A stretch of 64,000 nt of DNA from JASLMY01 sp965226475 (GTDB taxonomy: Bacteria > Pseudomonadota > Alphaproteobacteria > GCA-2731375). Position 1 is the stretch's first letter. Each line of letters begins with the position of its first letter. Below, piece after piece: positions 16,892-25,284 of the stretch. The notes beneath the pieces were generated by a model. It had not been told where the DNA came from. It ran no database searches and worked only from the letters and a program-made list of their open reading frames with translations. Location of the stretch: NCBI GenBank assembly GCA_965226475.1, contig CBDDDJ010000005.1, positions 1,426,001-1,490,000 of the forward strand, read 5' to 3'. Position numbers and translations under genes: made by a program.

Positions 16892-17051
16892 GTCGGCCGT
16901 CCGGTTCACCCATAACGGTGTGACGATCCACGGGCATCTCCTCCAGCGGCAGGGACGGCGACGCTTCGCGAAGGTGATCGACAATGAAGAGCGAACCTGG
17001 AGAGTCCCAGAGTCGCCATTGAAGGACACGGGAGGCGGGAGGCGGACCACG

Positions 17052-17561
17052 ATGGTCACTCCACACGACGAGGCGAGAGCATATTACCGCCTAGGCGATC
17101 GAGTGGCGTTCCTCGGTCTCGACGGCCCGATGCGCGGCGAGATTGTCAAACTCAACCCGAAGAGAGCGAGAGTGCGCTGTGGGGAGGCATGCTGGAACGT
17201 CCCCTATGGCCTGCTCGGTGTCGCCGAGGGGCAAGCTGCGAGGAACGGCCCGGAGCGGTTGAACTGCATCGCGGGGATGGCCAGACGGTTGATGGATGAG
17301 CATGGGCTCACCGGCTGGACACTCGCTTTTGTCGAATCCCGGAGCCGCCTCGGCGACTGCGATTTCAGTGACCGCCAGATTCGGATCGGCCGCGGCCATG
17401 CCCTGGAGAGCAACGAGGAGGAGATCCGGGACACCGTTTTGCACGAAATTGCACACGCGATCGCGGGGCCCGACGCAGGCCATGGGCCGCTGTGGAAGGC
17501 GACGGCGCAGCGAATCGGAGCCACGCCGCGGGCGAAGATGTACGATGACCAATCGGGCTGA
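17052..17561 (+). CDS. SprT-like zinc metalloprotease-type protein
   Basis: A 169-residue protein with a C-terminal SprT-like domain. HEIAHAIAGPDAGHGPLWK (about residues 131-149) gives the HExxH zinc motif and the downstream GHGxxW seen in SprT/Spartan proteins. The N-terminal 60 residues (YYRLGDRVAFLGLDGPMRGE, then VKLNPKRARVRC) look like a small beta-barrel that could bind nucleic acid. The ATG at 17052 follows GGGAGGCGG. Spartan relatives digest DNA-protein crosslinks. Here the gene lies 130 bp before DNA polymerase IV, which supports a DNA-damage tolerance role, but this is inference. Confidence 0.75.
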   Translation: MVTPHDEARAYYRLGDRVAFLGLDGPMRGEIVKLNPKRARVRCGEACWNVPYGLLGVAEGQAARNGPERLNCIAGMARRLMDEHGLTGWTLAFVESRSRLGDCDFSDRQIRIGRGHALESNEEEIRDTVLHEIAHAIAGPDAGHGPLWKATAQRIGATPRAKMYDDQSG

Positions 17562-17676
17562 GCCTGGGATCATATCCATCCCGGCCACGATCATGTCCGT
17601 CGCGCACGCCCACCGGCGCAGCGCTGGCTTTACAGCGTCCGGGAGCGTGCGGATATCTTCACGCCTGCCGAAACGG

Positions 17677-17691
17677 GTCCTATGATTGTTC
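17677..17691 (+). promoter_or_regulatory. Possible LexA-type SOS box before dinB
   Basis: GTCC-TATGATT-GTTC has the alphaproteobacterial LexA layout GTTC-N7-GTTC with one mismatch. It ends one base before the GTG start of dinB, so repression by promoter or leader occlusion is conceivable. The location is unusually close to the start codon, so the call is tentative. Confidence 0.35.
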
Positions 17692-17692
17692 C

Positions 17693-18982
17693 GTGAAAAC
17701 CTTGTGCCGCGACTGCGGCCGCCGGCCGCACCTTGACGCCGAGGCTTGCCCGGCCTGCGGCTCGGTGCGGGTTGCACGACACCAGGAACTCCATGATCTC
17801 GCTATCGCCCATCTCGACTGCGACGCCTTCTACGCTGCCATCGAGAAACGAGATCGGCCGGAGCTGCGTGATGTCCCGGTGATCGTCGGCGGTCGCCACC
17901 GTGGCGTGGTCGCCGCCTGCTGCTACATCGCCCGCACCTACGGTGTCCGCTCTGCCATGCCAATGTTCAAGGCCCTGAAGGCCTGTCCCGACGCCACCGT
18001 CATCAAACCCGACATGAAGAAGTACACAGCCGTGGGCCGCGAGGTCGGCGCGATGATGCTGGGCCTGACACCCCTGGTGGAGCCGCTCTCCATCGACGAG
18101 GCATTCATGGACCTCGCGAACACGGAGTCCCTCCATGGCGCCAGCCCGGCCGCGACCCTGGCTGCGCTGGCACGCCGGGTGGAAGATGAACTTGCAATTA
18201 CCGTGTCCATCGGGCTCAGCTATAACAAGTTCTTGGCCAAGATCGCCTCGGACTTGGACAAGCCGCGCGGCTTCGCCGTGATCGGCCGGGCCGAGGCCAA
18301 GTCCTTTCTTTCAGACAAGCCGGTCGGGATGTTGTGGGGAGTGGGTCCAGCTATGCGGCAGCGCCTCGCTGGGGACGGCATCACGCTGATCGGCGAACTC
18401 GCCCGCGTCGAGGAGGCAGAGCTTGTCACCCGTTACGGCAAGATCGGCAAAAGGCTGTCACTGTGCGCCCGGGGCGAGGATAACCGCCCGGTCAACCCCG
18501 ACCGCGAGACCAAGAGCATGTCCTCGGAGACCACCCTCGACGAAGACATATCCGACCTGGAGAAGCTGCGCCAAATCCTGTGGCAGCTCGCCGAAATGGT
18601 GGCGCGGCGCATGAAGACAGCCGGCATTGCCGGCGAAGGCGTCACGCTCAAGCTCAAGACCTCGGACTTCCGCACCATCACCCGCGTCCGCCACCTGAAG
18701 AACGCTACGCAATCGGCTGAGGAGATGTTCCGGACCGCCGAGCTTCTCCTCACCCGCGAGGCCGACGGGCGGGCCTTCCGACTGATCGGCATCGGCGCCC
18801 ATGATCTCGTCCAGGCCGGCCAGGTTCTCCAGGGCGACCTGTTCGGCGGTGCCGGCCCATTCGGTAGCAAGATCGACAAGGCGGTGGATGCAGTGCGGGA
18901 CAGGGTCGGCGACAATGCCGTGGCCAGGGGCCGTGGCTTCGTCACGAAGCTCGATCGGCAAGGGCCCTCGGAGATCGACTGA
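17693..18982 (+). CDS. dinB: DNA polymerase IV with N-terminal zinc finger
   Basis: A 429-residue Y-family translesion polymerase. It begins with a CxxC...CxxC finger (CRDCGRRPHLDAEACPAC, residues 4-21) that enteric DinB lacks but that occurs in alphaproteobacterial copies. The palm carries the catalytic acidic residues in HLDCDAFYAAIE and SIDEAFMDL. YNKFLAKIASDLDKPRG, GVGPAMRQRL (thumb helix-hairpin-helix) and the little-finger domain follow (KSMSSETTLDEDISD). Its C-terminus is extended (DLFGGAGPFGSKIDKAVDAV). It could copy past minor-groove lesions at the cost of fidelity. The GTG start follows a LexA-like box, and the SprT-like gene is upstream. Confidence 0.93.
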   Translation: MKTLCRDCGRRPHLDAEACPACGSVRVARHQELHDLAIAHLDCDAFYAAIEKRDRPELRDVPVIVGGRHRGVVAACCYIARTYGVRSAMPMFKALKACPDATVIKPDMKKYTAVGREVGAMMLGLTPLVEPLSIDEAFMDLANTESLHGASPAATLAALARRVEDELAITVSIGLSYNKFLAKIASDLDKPRGFAVIGRAEAKSFLSDKPVGMLWGVGPAMRQRLAGDGITLIGELARVEEAELVTRYGKIGKRLSLCARGEDNRPVNPDRETKSMSSETTLDEDISDLEKLRQILWQLAEMVARRMKTAGIAGEGVTLKLKTSDFRTITRVRHLKNATQSAEEMFRTAELLLTREADGRAFRLIGIGAHDLVQAGQVLQGDLFGGAGPFGSKIDKAVDAVRDRVGDNAVARGRGFVTKLDRQGPSEID

Positions 18983-19240
18983 GGCGAACAAACACCAGCG
19001 CTTCTTCGATGAGCTTGGCATCGAGATGAACCTCGTTGACCAATGGCCAGCCCACCCTCCGCCTACGCGATCGAGCTGCCGATGGCAGATTCCACCCCTG
19101 CGTGCACAGACTCTCTATTCCCCATAAATGTCAAACAGCTCTCAAGATTTACCACTGATCTGGAGTGCAACATTGCCCGCCCTGAGTGCCACGTCGGCTT
19201 CTGTCCCGGCAATCAGTAGTGAGGACCCGTGCGGCTTCTA

Positions 19241-19418
19241 CCAGTTGGCCTCAAGTCGGCGCTCCAGCTCACCCGTCCACGATCCTAGCATCCAAATCGG
19301 CTGGATCTTGCGCACCGTCTTCTTAGAAACCCTCAAGTCCCAAGCAAGCGTCTTTGTCGGTATGCCTCTAACCAGATGATTCCGACGGATCCCCGCAATC
19401 GTCTCCACAACCAGCATC
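19241..19418 (-). pseudogene. IS21 istA N-terminal remnant
   Basis: From the ATG at 19418 the frame reads LVVETIAGIRRNHLVRGIPT, LAWDLRVSKKTVRKI, then after a small internal deletion GSWTGELERRLEANW. This matches the first 70 residues of the IstA at 9965-11476, with about 15 residues missing in the middle. The rest of the gene and the end repeats are absent. Between dinB and this remnant (18983-19240) I see nothing. Confidence 0.7.
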
Positions 19419-19511
19419 TTATACCATCGAGCATTGAAGGAGACTCATTTAGGGGATTCCCAAACGGCAAGAAGTCTGAATCAATGAGGCGAACTGATAC
19501 GGAGGTTCGCT

Positions 19512-20433
19512 ATGGGCAGAGCGGTTGCGTTACGGGAAGATTTTGATGGTCCGGCGCTTCGGCGGTTAGCCAAGGCGTCGAAGGATGCTGGACAGAGCCG
19601 GCGGCTTCTTGCGCTGGCTGAGATTTACGATGGTGGCCGTCGCACGGAGGCGGCGCGGATCGGTACTGTCGGGCTCCAGGTGGTCCGTGACTGGGTTCTC
19701 CGTTTCAACGCCAAGGGGCCGGATGGTCTGATTGACGGCAAGGCGACAGGCAAAGCGGCCAAGCTCAATGACAGGCAGCTCGACAAGCGCTCGCTCGGCT
19801 TGTTGAGAGCGGACCGATTCCGGCGATCCACGGTGTCGTGCGTTGGCGCCGAAAGGACCTGGCGCATTGGATATTCGAAGAGTTCCGCATTTCGGTTGAT
19901 GAGACGACGGTGGGCCGTGAATTGAGGGCGCTGGGGTTTCGCAAGATATCGGCGCGACCACGCCACAAGGGGCAGAACGAGTTTGCCGTCGAGGATTTTA
20001 AAAAAACTTCCCCGCCGGGTTGGGGGAGATCCGAGCCAGGCTCCCGGCCAACACCGCGATAGAAATTTGGTGGCAAGATGAGGCCCGGGTCGGCCAGAAA
20101 ACCATGCTCACCCGGCGCTGGGCGCGACGCGGCAGCCGACCCACGGCGCTCCGGGACCAACGCACGAAGTCGGCCTATATCTTCGGTGCCATCTGTCCCG
20201 CGCGCGGTGTCGGTGCGGGCCTTGTCCTGCCCCGCTGCAACACTCAGGCCATGCAATGGCATCTTGATGAAATCTCGGCCCTGGTGACACCAGGCGCTCA
20301 CGCTGTACTCATCATCGACCGGGCCGGATGGCACACCACCGGCAGGCTCGAGATCCCATCCAACATCACATTGATGTTCTTGCCACCAAGAGCGCCCGAG
20401 CTGAACCCCGTCGAAAACATAGCTTGTGTAGCG
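19512..20433 (+). pseudogene. IS630-family transposase, frameshifted and truncated
   Basis: The IS630 transposase can be read in three frames. Frame one (19512-about 19800) carries the helix-turn-helix (RTEAARIGTVGLQVVRDWVL). A mutation near 19800 moves the reading to WRRKDLAHWIFEEFRISVDE. A -1 shift at the A-rich tract TTTTAAAAAAAC (about 19999-20010) then leads into the DDE part (IEIWWQDEARVGQKTMLTRR, LIIDRAGWH, then APELNPVEN). The last part is lost where the sequence switches at about 20420-20436 to IS256. The second shift lies at the same place as in the IS630 copy at 38020 and may be programmed; the first is a lesion. Confidence 0.75.
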
Positions 20434-20436
20434 TGA

Positions 20437-21234
20437 GGTCTGGAGAGCCTGTCGTCGAGCCAGGTCAGCCGCGCCGCCAAGCTCTTGGATGGGGAGCTGG
20501 ATGCCTGGCGCAACCGGCCGCTGGGCGAGATCCGCTACCTGCTCCTCGACGCGCGCTATGAGAAAGTCCGAGAGGGTGGCGTGGTGCGCGACGCCGCCGT
20601 GCTCTCGGTGATCGGCATCGGCCCCGACCAGCGCCGCCGGGTGCTCGGTGTTTCCTGTGCGCTCTCCGAGGCCGAAGTGCACTGGCGCGCCTTCCTGGAG
20701 ACCCTGGTTGCCCGTGGCATGCGCGGTGTCGCCTATATCGTTTCCGATGATCATCCAGGCCTCGGCGCCGCGCGCAAGGCCGTCCTCGGCGGCGCCGTCT
20801 GGCAGCGCTGTCAGTACCATCTGGCTCAAAACGCCATCCATCACGCCCCCAACCTCGCCATCCGAAAGGCCATCGGCAAGGAGCTGCGCCGGGTCTGGAA
20901 CGCCGGCGACGGCAAGGCCGCCGAGGCCGAGCTGGGCCACCTGGTGGCGGCCTACCGCGACAGCGCCCCCAAGCTCGCCGATTGGCTGGAGACGGCGATC
21001 CCCGAGGGCCTCGCCGTCTTCGCCCTGCCCGAGCGCCACCAAAAGCGCATGCGAACCTCGAACCCCATGGAGCGATCCATCCAGCAGGAGATCAAGCGCC
21101 GCACCGTAAAGGTCAGGGTCTTTCCCAACGAGGCCTCGCTCGAACGCCTGGTCACCGCCATCCTCGTCGAAATCGACGAGAAATGGGAAACCACCGAAAA
21201 ACCCTACATCACTTGGAAAGCAGAGGATGACTGA
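20437..21234 (+). pseudogene. IS256-family transposase, N-terminally truncated
   Basis: An in-frame stop at 20434 precedes GLESLSSSQVSRAAKLLDGE, and the similarity covers the last 265 residues of an IS256 transposase. The catalytic residues in YLLLDARYEKV, YIVSDDHPGL and TSNPMERSIQQEIKRRT are present, and the C-terminus is intact. The first third is missing, fused instead to the IS630 remnant upstream. It belongs to a different IS256 subgroup from the intact copy at 15497-16795. Confidence 0.8.
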
Positions 21235-21250
21235 TCAACGGCGTTCCGAA

Positions 21251-21556
21251 TTACCACACATCAGGTTGCTCAATCCTGACGCGGTATTCGCCGTTCTTGC
21301 GAGCGTCGCCTTCCATTGGCTTGATCATGACATAGCCGAAAAGCGACAGAGGGCCTTCAGCCGCTCTCGACCCCCGCAATATGTGGTCCTTGCGAACCAT
21401 GTAGGTGTTGTAAGCAGGCTCCTGGCCAAATGGCTCGGCGCTCAACGGGCGGAACCGCACCCACTCATCTCCACAGAGTACTTCCTCCGCCTTGGTCGGT
21501 GTGACCACCAACCCCAAGAGGCATGCTATCAGAACGACCGAGCGAACAGAACTCAT
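21251..21556 (-). CDS. Small secreted hypothetical protein
   Basis: A 101-residue protein with a signal peptide (MSSVRSVVLIACLLGLVVTP, then TKA-E as cleavage site). The mature part of about 77 residues has a single cysteine (EVLCGDEW) and no family I recognise. It starts 12 bp after the stop of the 53-residue gene, so it may be the last gene of the small operon that begins with the DUF433-like gene. Confidence 0.6.
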   Translation of the reverse strand: MSSVRSVVLIACLLGLVVTPTKAEEVLCGDEWVRFRPLSAEPFGQEPAYNTYMVRKDHILRGSRAAEGPLSLFGYVMIKPMEGDARKNGEYRVRIEQPDVW

Positions 21557-21568
21557 GGGGAGCGCCGC

Positions 21569-21730
21569 TCAATCGTCGTCTGCTGGCTTCTTCTGTCCCG
21601 GGCGAGCAATCCGCCTCAGCGTCTCATTGAAATGGTCTTCGTCCTCATCGCAGTCCAGCTCGCGGGCCTTCTCGACGAAGCGGTCACGCTGGGGCTTGGT
21701 CTTGGGGTCGTTCAAATCTTCACGGGCCAT
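21569..21730 (-). CDS. Conserved small hypothetical protein, 53 residues
   Basis: A highly charged, acidic 53-residue protein (REDLNDPKTKPQRDRFVEKA, then ELDCDEDEDHFNETLRRIAR). I believe similar short proteins with the RELxCDEDE core are common in Alphaproteobacteria, without known function. Its start overlaps the end of the PIN-like gene by 19 bp, which suggests translational coupling. It could act with that protein, but no toxin-antitoxin role for this family is known to me. Confidence 0.6.
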   Translation of the reverse strand: MAREDLNDPKTKPQRDRFVEKARELDCDEDEDHFNETLRRIARPGQKKPADDD

Positions 21731-22104
21731 ACTCGCCTCCCCTTGACCTGATAAATGAACGGCGCTGGCACTTCGCTTGCGATCTTGACGATACGAGGAA
21801 AGGCGGTGACGAGGCTGCAGAAGGCCGACCATACCGGATCGCTGCCGCCATGAAGGTAGAAGCATCGCGCCGAGTGGGCCTTGATCGCGGCGATTTCCAG
21901 TTCCTTCTTGTGGAACTTCCGGTCCTGGGTGATGACCACCCAGCCCTTCGCTCCGACTTTCGCCAGCCATTCATCGTCTGGCGTGGTGTCATCGAAGCCT
22001 ACTTGCTGGAGATCCTTAATGGCAACAGGCGGCTGCACGGCGCGCAGCGCCTTCGGCATTCGCGATCCAACGCATCGGTCGAAGAAGAGCGTCAGTGTGG
22101 CCAC
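21712..22104 (-). CDS. PIN-like domain protein (DUF5615-type, putative toxin)
   Basis: A 130-residue protein of the PIN-like superfamily. The N-terminal LFFDRCVGSRMPKALRA holds the first catalytic aspartate. DDTTPDDEWLAKVGAKGWVV gives the D/E pair, and VVITQDRKFHKKELE carries the T-x-D-x-D-F-like strand typical of DUF5615-type proteins. Such proteins are usually encoded with a DUF433 antitoxin-like partner, and a frameshifted DUF433 gene lies directly upstream with a 13-bp overlap. It probably has RNase toxin ancestry; activity is not shown. Confidence 0.7.
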   Translation of the reverse strand: MATLTLFFDRCVGSRMPKALRAVQPPVAIKDLQQVGFDDTTPDDEWLAKVGAKGWVVITQDRKFHKKELEIAAIKAHSARCFYLHGGSDPVWSAFCSLVTAFPRIVKIASEVPAPFIYQVKGRRVWPVKI

Positions 22105-22617
22105 AAAGGTTGACGGTCGATATCCACGTCAATCGCCTCAAACTTCAACGCCGCAACCGCATGGCACCGATCAAGAACGAAATCCTCGGCGATCTCGGCG
22201 ATATTCTCTCTGCCCTCCCATCGGTCTTTGACCACCCACATCGCGATTGACATGGGGTGCGCCGAAGGCGACGGCTGGATCGATTCGTATTGGCTGGTCT
22301 TCGCCTGCAACCTTCCACAAGCGCACGATGTCGCCAGCGGGGTCATACGCGAACTCTGCTAATAGGGACTCAAGAATTCGGTTCCAAGCAAGCTGCCCCC
22401 CGGCACCCGGATTGAGAAGCACGTCGGCCGGAGCGTGAGCGTCGATCTGCTTCATGCTCATAAGCAGTTCTTTGCCGTCCGTCTTGAATCTGTATACCGC
22501 AAAGGGAAACTCATTTCGTCCGCGCCATACCGCCATACCGCCATACCGGTTCGACCGAATCCTTACCCTGCAGCCACGACAGACATGCGCTGTGATTGTA
22601 TTCCGCGTGATTCCCAA
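22092..22617 (-). pseudogene. DUF433-type antitoxin-like gene, frameshifted
   Basis: The first part, read from about 22617, gives FPFAVYRFKTDGKELLMSMK, then DPAVAFGAPHVN, the core of a DUF433 protein. The continuation IAMWVVKDRWEG, ENIAEIAEDFVLDR and AVAALKFEAIDVD, which is the DUF433 helix-turn-helix end, lies in another frame starting at about 22253. One base change near 22255 would join both halves. The PIN-like gene follows in the same direction, which is the normal order for this toxin-antitoxin-type pair. The second half may still be translated from the ATG at 22253. The true N-terminus is unclear. Confidence 0.6.
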
Positions 22618-22653
22618 TAGATTCCCAGCATGCCATACTCGCCTTGTTGGCAG

Positions 22654-22694
22654 AAAAATAAACCCCAGAAAACATCAATATTTCCGGGGGTTTA
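22654..22694 (-). terminator. Terminator downstream of the tRNA-Met scar
   Basis: On the minus strand AAACCCCCGGAAA pairs with TTTCTGGGGTTT around a short A/T loop and runs into ATTTTTCTG. It lies 3 bp beyond the CCA end of the tRNA fragment, as expected for the original terminator of the tRNA-Met gene. Confidence 0.6.
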
Positions 22695-22697
22695 ATT

Positions 22698-22742
22698 TGG
22701 TTGCGGGGGTAGGATTTGAACCAACGACCTTCAGGTTATGAG
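22698..22742 (-). other. 3' fragment of an elongator tRNA-Met gene (attachment-site scar)
   Basis: Read on the minus strand, the 45 nt run from the anticodon loop CTCATAA (anticodon CAU) through the variable region, a T-arm (TCGTTGGTTCAAATCC) and an acceptor 3' strand ending in ACCA. The 5' half is missing: bases beyond 22742 cannot pair with the anticodon stem. A 3' tRNA fragment with its 5' side against an element is the classic trace of integration into a tRNA gene. By that logic the element lies at higher coordinates and the intact tRNA-Met beyond it; I see no intact copy in this window. Confidence 0.8.
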
Positions 22743-22768
22743 GGTGAGATACATCGTTATGGCGGCAA

Positions 22769-23404
22769 TCACGCTGCCGATTTTTTCCGGGGTGCCTTCG
22801 ACCTCGTGGAGGCCGGCATAGAATTGTGGCCAGCCTCGGGGAGTGCCTCCCACCAATCCGGCCAGCGGACCTTCTTTGGGGTTCGGGTTGCTCTCAGGAC
22901 CCGTTGCTGCTCCAAGAGCGTCGGGCGTCGGCTACCGAGGCGGTCAAGGGCCATCTCGACGATCCAGGGCTCGAGCGCCATCCGGTCGGTGTTGCGATTC
23001 CGATCGAGCTTCCTGGCCATGCGCAGTGGCACGAGGGCGGTGTTGACAGTTCCGCAACTGAGTAAGGAGCTACTGACGAACTCTATGACGAGCGTCGGGC
23101 GGCCTTGAGGCGAGAATTCCCGTTGTTTGGCGCGGGCGTCTCCGATCGCGGCCGCAGCTTGCCGGAGGGCGGCATTATCGCCATCGAGCCCCTGTTTGGT
23201 GAGATACAGAGCAAAGGCCTCGGCAGCTGTGATACGCCTCTCGATGCCGTCCTCGCGAACGGTCACCATCTGCCCGAGAACCGCTTCGTAGGGCGGCTCT
23301 TTCTTGCGCCCGGGCGGGCGGCCCTTGGGGTTGCCGCTCCGCCCCTTTCTAAACCGCGTATTCCTCGGTGGTTTACCGTACCCGATTTCGTCCCCGGTGC
23401 TCAT
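22769..23404 (-). CDS. DUF5681 protein, second copy
   Basis: A 211-residue protein with the DUF5681 N-terminal signature RNTRFRKGRSGNPKGRPPG, a short basic segment found in proteins next to phage terminase and methylase genes. The ATG at 23404 overlaps the stop of the first DUF5681 gene by 4 bp, so it is coupled to it. The C-terminus is basic (STRSKAPRKKSAA). It ends 26 bp from the tRNA-Met scar. The role is unknown; a link to DNA packaging is only suggested by the usual neighbours. Confidence 0.75.
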   Translation of the reverse strand: MSTGDEIGYGKPPRNTRFRKGRSGNPKGRPPGRKKEPPYEAVLGQMVTVREDGIERRITAAEAFALYLTKQGLDGDNAALRQAAAAIGDARAKQREFSPQGRPTLVIEFVSSSLLSCGTVNTALVPLRMARKLDRNRNTDRMALEPWIVEMALDRLGSRRPTLLEQQRVLRATRTPKKVRWPDWWEALPEAGHNSMPASTRSKAPRKKSAA

Positions 23405-23970
23405 TCGGCGGTCCCGCCTGGCCAACGCAAGATCGCTGCATCACGTGTACACCGCTGGATCTCCTCGATCTCTCGCTCCGTGAGCTTGCTGCCGCCACGG
23501 CGTCGCCCGAGCGCGGCCTGCACGGACCAGGGCTCGAGCAGAAGCTGTTCGCGATCCGCTCCCAAATCCTCGTGGGCAGGGTGGCGGGTCGCTATCCCGA
23601 GTACTAGCAGCGCCTCATCGGCATCGGCCCGGGGGTACACGAACTTGCCATCATTCCGCGGCGCCGGTTTTTTGGCCTTGCGGGCGACGAGATGGGCATC
23701 CCGCTTCTTGATCATCTTCAGAACTTCGCGCTGGGCCGAGCGATTGCCAGCGATCGCGTTTTGATATGTCTTGTGCCAAAGCGCCTCCTCGATCGTGACC
23801 TCGCGGGACTTGCCGTTCTGGTCGATCGTCAATTTCTTGTCGACGACCACACCGAAAGCGGAAGTCGAGTCCGCGGGGCGCTCCTTCCTGGGTCTGCCGT
23901 GGGGATTGCCGCTCACTCCTTTCCTGAAGCGCGTGCTCTTCGGCGGGTGCCCTGGTCCGACCTTGCTCAT
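23401..23970 (-). CDS. DUF5681 protein, first copy
   Basis: A 189-residue protein opening with MSKVGPGHPPKSTRFRKG, then VSGNPHGRPRK, again the DUF5681 signature. The remainder is helical and charged (ALWHKTYQNAIAGNRSAQRE, then VLKMIKKRDAH). Its start overlaps the methylase stop by 4 bp and its end overlaps the next gene by 4 bp. The two DUF5681 proteins are divergent paralogs, an old tandem duplication. Confidence 0.75.
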   Translation of the reverse strand: MSKVGPGHPPKSTRFRKGVSGNPHGRPRKERPADSTSAFGVVVDKKLTIDQNGKSREVTIEEALWHKTYQNAIAGNRSAQREVLKMIKKRDAHLVARKAKKPAPRNDGKFVYPRADADEALLVLGIATRHPAHEDLGADREQLLLEPWSVQAALGRRRGGSKLTEREIEEIQRCTRDAAILRWPGGTAE

Positions 23971-24797
23971 GCCGCGGCCTTCCTGTCGAGCTCGGCCTTC
24001 CTGCCGGTCATGGCCTCCCACCGATCGATCGCCACGTCCACATAAGCCGGATCGATCTCCACGCCGCGGAAACGCCGACCGGTTCGCTCCGATGCGACGA
24101 GTGTGGTGCCTGATCCAGAGAAGACATCCAAGACGAGATCGCCGCGCCTGGTCACATCCTGGATCGCATCGGCGACAAGTGCTGTCGGCTTGACCGTCGG
24201 ATGGAGTTTGAGATCTTCGCGCCGGCTTCCGGCCACGGTGTTGACGGAAGCGTAGTCCCAGACGTTGGTGCGATTGCGGCCGTGCTTGCCAAGCTCGACC
24301 GCATTGAAGTGGGGTGCCCGGCCAACCCGGTAGACGAAGATCAGTTCATGCTTTGAGCGGTAGAGCGAGCCCATCCCGGCATTGGACTTGTTCCAGATGC
24401 ACAGATTGAGCAGGTCGCCGTAGACGTCCCGGCCGATGCCGGAGAGGTCATCCATATGGCGCCAATCCATGCAGATGAAGTGAACGGCGCCGTCACGGGA
24501 CGCGGCGACGCAAGCGCCCAAGGCGTCTCCGAGGAACGTTCGGAACTCATCGCGGCTCATCTCGCCGGAGGCCATCGCGAACTCGCGGTGGCGCCCGCGC
24601 GTGTTGGCATGCCCGCCGATCGCGACATTGTAGGGCGGATCGAGAAAGGCTGCGTCGATCTTCACGTCTTTCCCGATAACGCGCCGCAGGAACGCGCCGT
24701 CGCGACCATCACCACATCCAAGGCGATGGTCGCCGAGGACTCGCGGTGGCGCCCGCGCGTGTTGGCGTGCCCGCCGATCGCGACATCCAGATATCAT
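23967..24797 (-). CDS. DNA adenine/cytosine-N4 methyltransferase domain, split from ParB part
   Basis: The amino-methyltransferase domain shows FLDPPYNVAIGGHA (motif IV, DPPY), IWNKSNAGMGSLYRSKHELI, then HPTVKPTALVADAI and DVFSGSGTTLVASERTGRRF (motif I) followed by GVEIDPAYVDVAIDRWE. The order IV before I suggests the beta class. In related elements this domain is fused behind a ParB-like domain in one protein. Here a 49-bp insertion that copies part of this very gene shifts the frame at 24738-24786, so the ParB part now stops early. The first 20 codons (ISGCRDRRARQHARAPPRVL) are read out of frame from the insertion; true similarity begins at LGDHRLGCGDGRD. Confidence 0.75.
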   Translation of the reverse strand: MISGCRDRRARQHARAPPRVLGDHRLGCGDGRDGAFLRRVIGKDVKIDAAFLDPPYNVAIGGHANTRGRHREFAMASGEMSRDEFRTFLGDALGACVAASRDGAVHFICMDWRHMDDLSGIGRDVYGDLLNLCIWNKSNAGMGSLYRSKHELIFVYRVGRAPHFNAVELGKHGRNRTNVWDYASVNTVAGSRREDLKLHPTVKPTALVADAIQDVTRRGDLVLDVFSGSGTTLVASERTGRRFRGVEIDPAYVDVAIDRWEAMTGRKAELDRKAAA

Positions 24798-25284
24798 CCG
24801 GCCGGGTTCGCGGCGTCGATTTTATCTCCGGGAGATGATCGTCGTCCGGATCGTTCGCACCCGAAAGGGCGATATCGATCTCCCCCACCGAGAAGCCCGT
24901 GAGGCCGAGATCGAGGTCCATGTCGGCGAGATCGCCGAACTCCAGCTTCAGGAGATCGAGGTCCCAGCTCGCACCGAGCGCGATCTTGTTGTCGGCCAGT
25001 CTCAGCGCGCGCTTTTTCCCATCGGTCAATCCCGCGAGCACAATGGTCGGAACCTCTGCCAGACCCGCCTCTTTTGCGGCTCGCAGCCGCCCGTGCCCCG
25101 CGATGATGACGCCCTGTTCATCGATCAGGATCGGGTTGGTGAAGCCGAACTCCTTGATCGAGGCCTTGATTTGCTCGAGCTGCCGCTTGGGATGCGTTCG
25201 TGCATTACGCGGATCGGGCTTGAGGCTGCCGACCGTCCGATATTCGACCGCGAGAGCATCGGAACTTGCCGCACTGTCCGTCAT
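24709..25284 (-). CDS. ParB-like nuclease/DNA-binding domain protein, C-terminally altered
   Basis: The ParB/Srx domain spans about residues 15-105: YRTVGSLKPDPRNARTHPKR, SIKEFGFTNPILIDEQ, VIIAGHGRLRAAKEAGL (the GxxR box) and RALRLADNKIALG. The protein reads normally to RTRPDDIW, where the fused methylase should follow. A 49-bp insertion then shifts it to a non-homologous tail and an early stop. The start at 25284 (MTDSAASSDALAVEY) is uncertain; an ATG at 25326 is also possible. Such ParB-methylase proteins are common on phages and integrative elements. The 250 bp upstream form the divergent promoter region toward the DUF3489 gene. Confidence 0.7.
   Translation of the reverse strand: MTDSAASSDALAVEYRTVGSLKPDPRNARTHPKRQLEQIKASIKEFGFTNPILIDEQGVIIAGHGRLRAAKEAGLAEVPTIVLAGLTDGKKRALRLADNKIALGASWDLDLLKLEFGDLADMDLDLGLTGFSVGEIDIALSGANDPDDDHLPEIKSTPRTRPDDIWMSRSAGTPTRAGATASPRRPSPWMW
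24739..24786. repeat. 48-bp dispersed duplication within the ParB-methylase gene
   Basis: Bases 24739-24786 repeat 24581-24628 in direct orientation with a single mismatch (G at 24768 versus A at 24610). The donor codes for the motif-IV region VAIGGHANTRGRHRE, and the copy sits at the junction between ParB and methylase parts. The inserted length of 49 bp breaks the frame. Confidence 0.85.
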
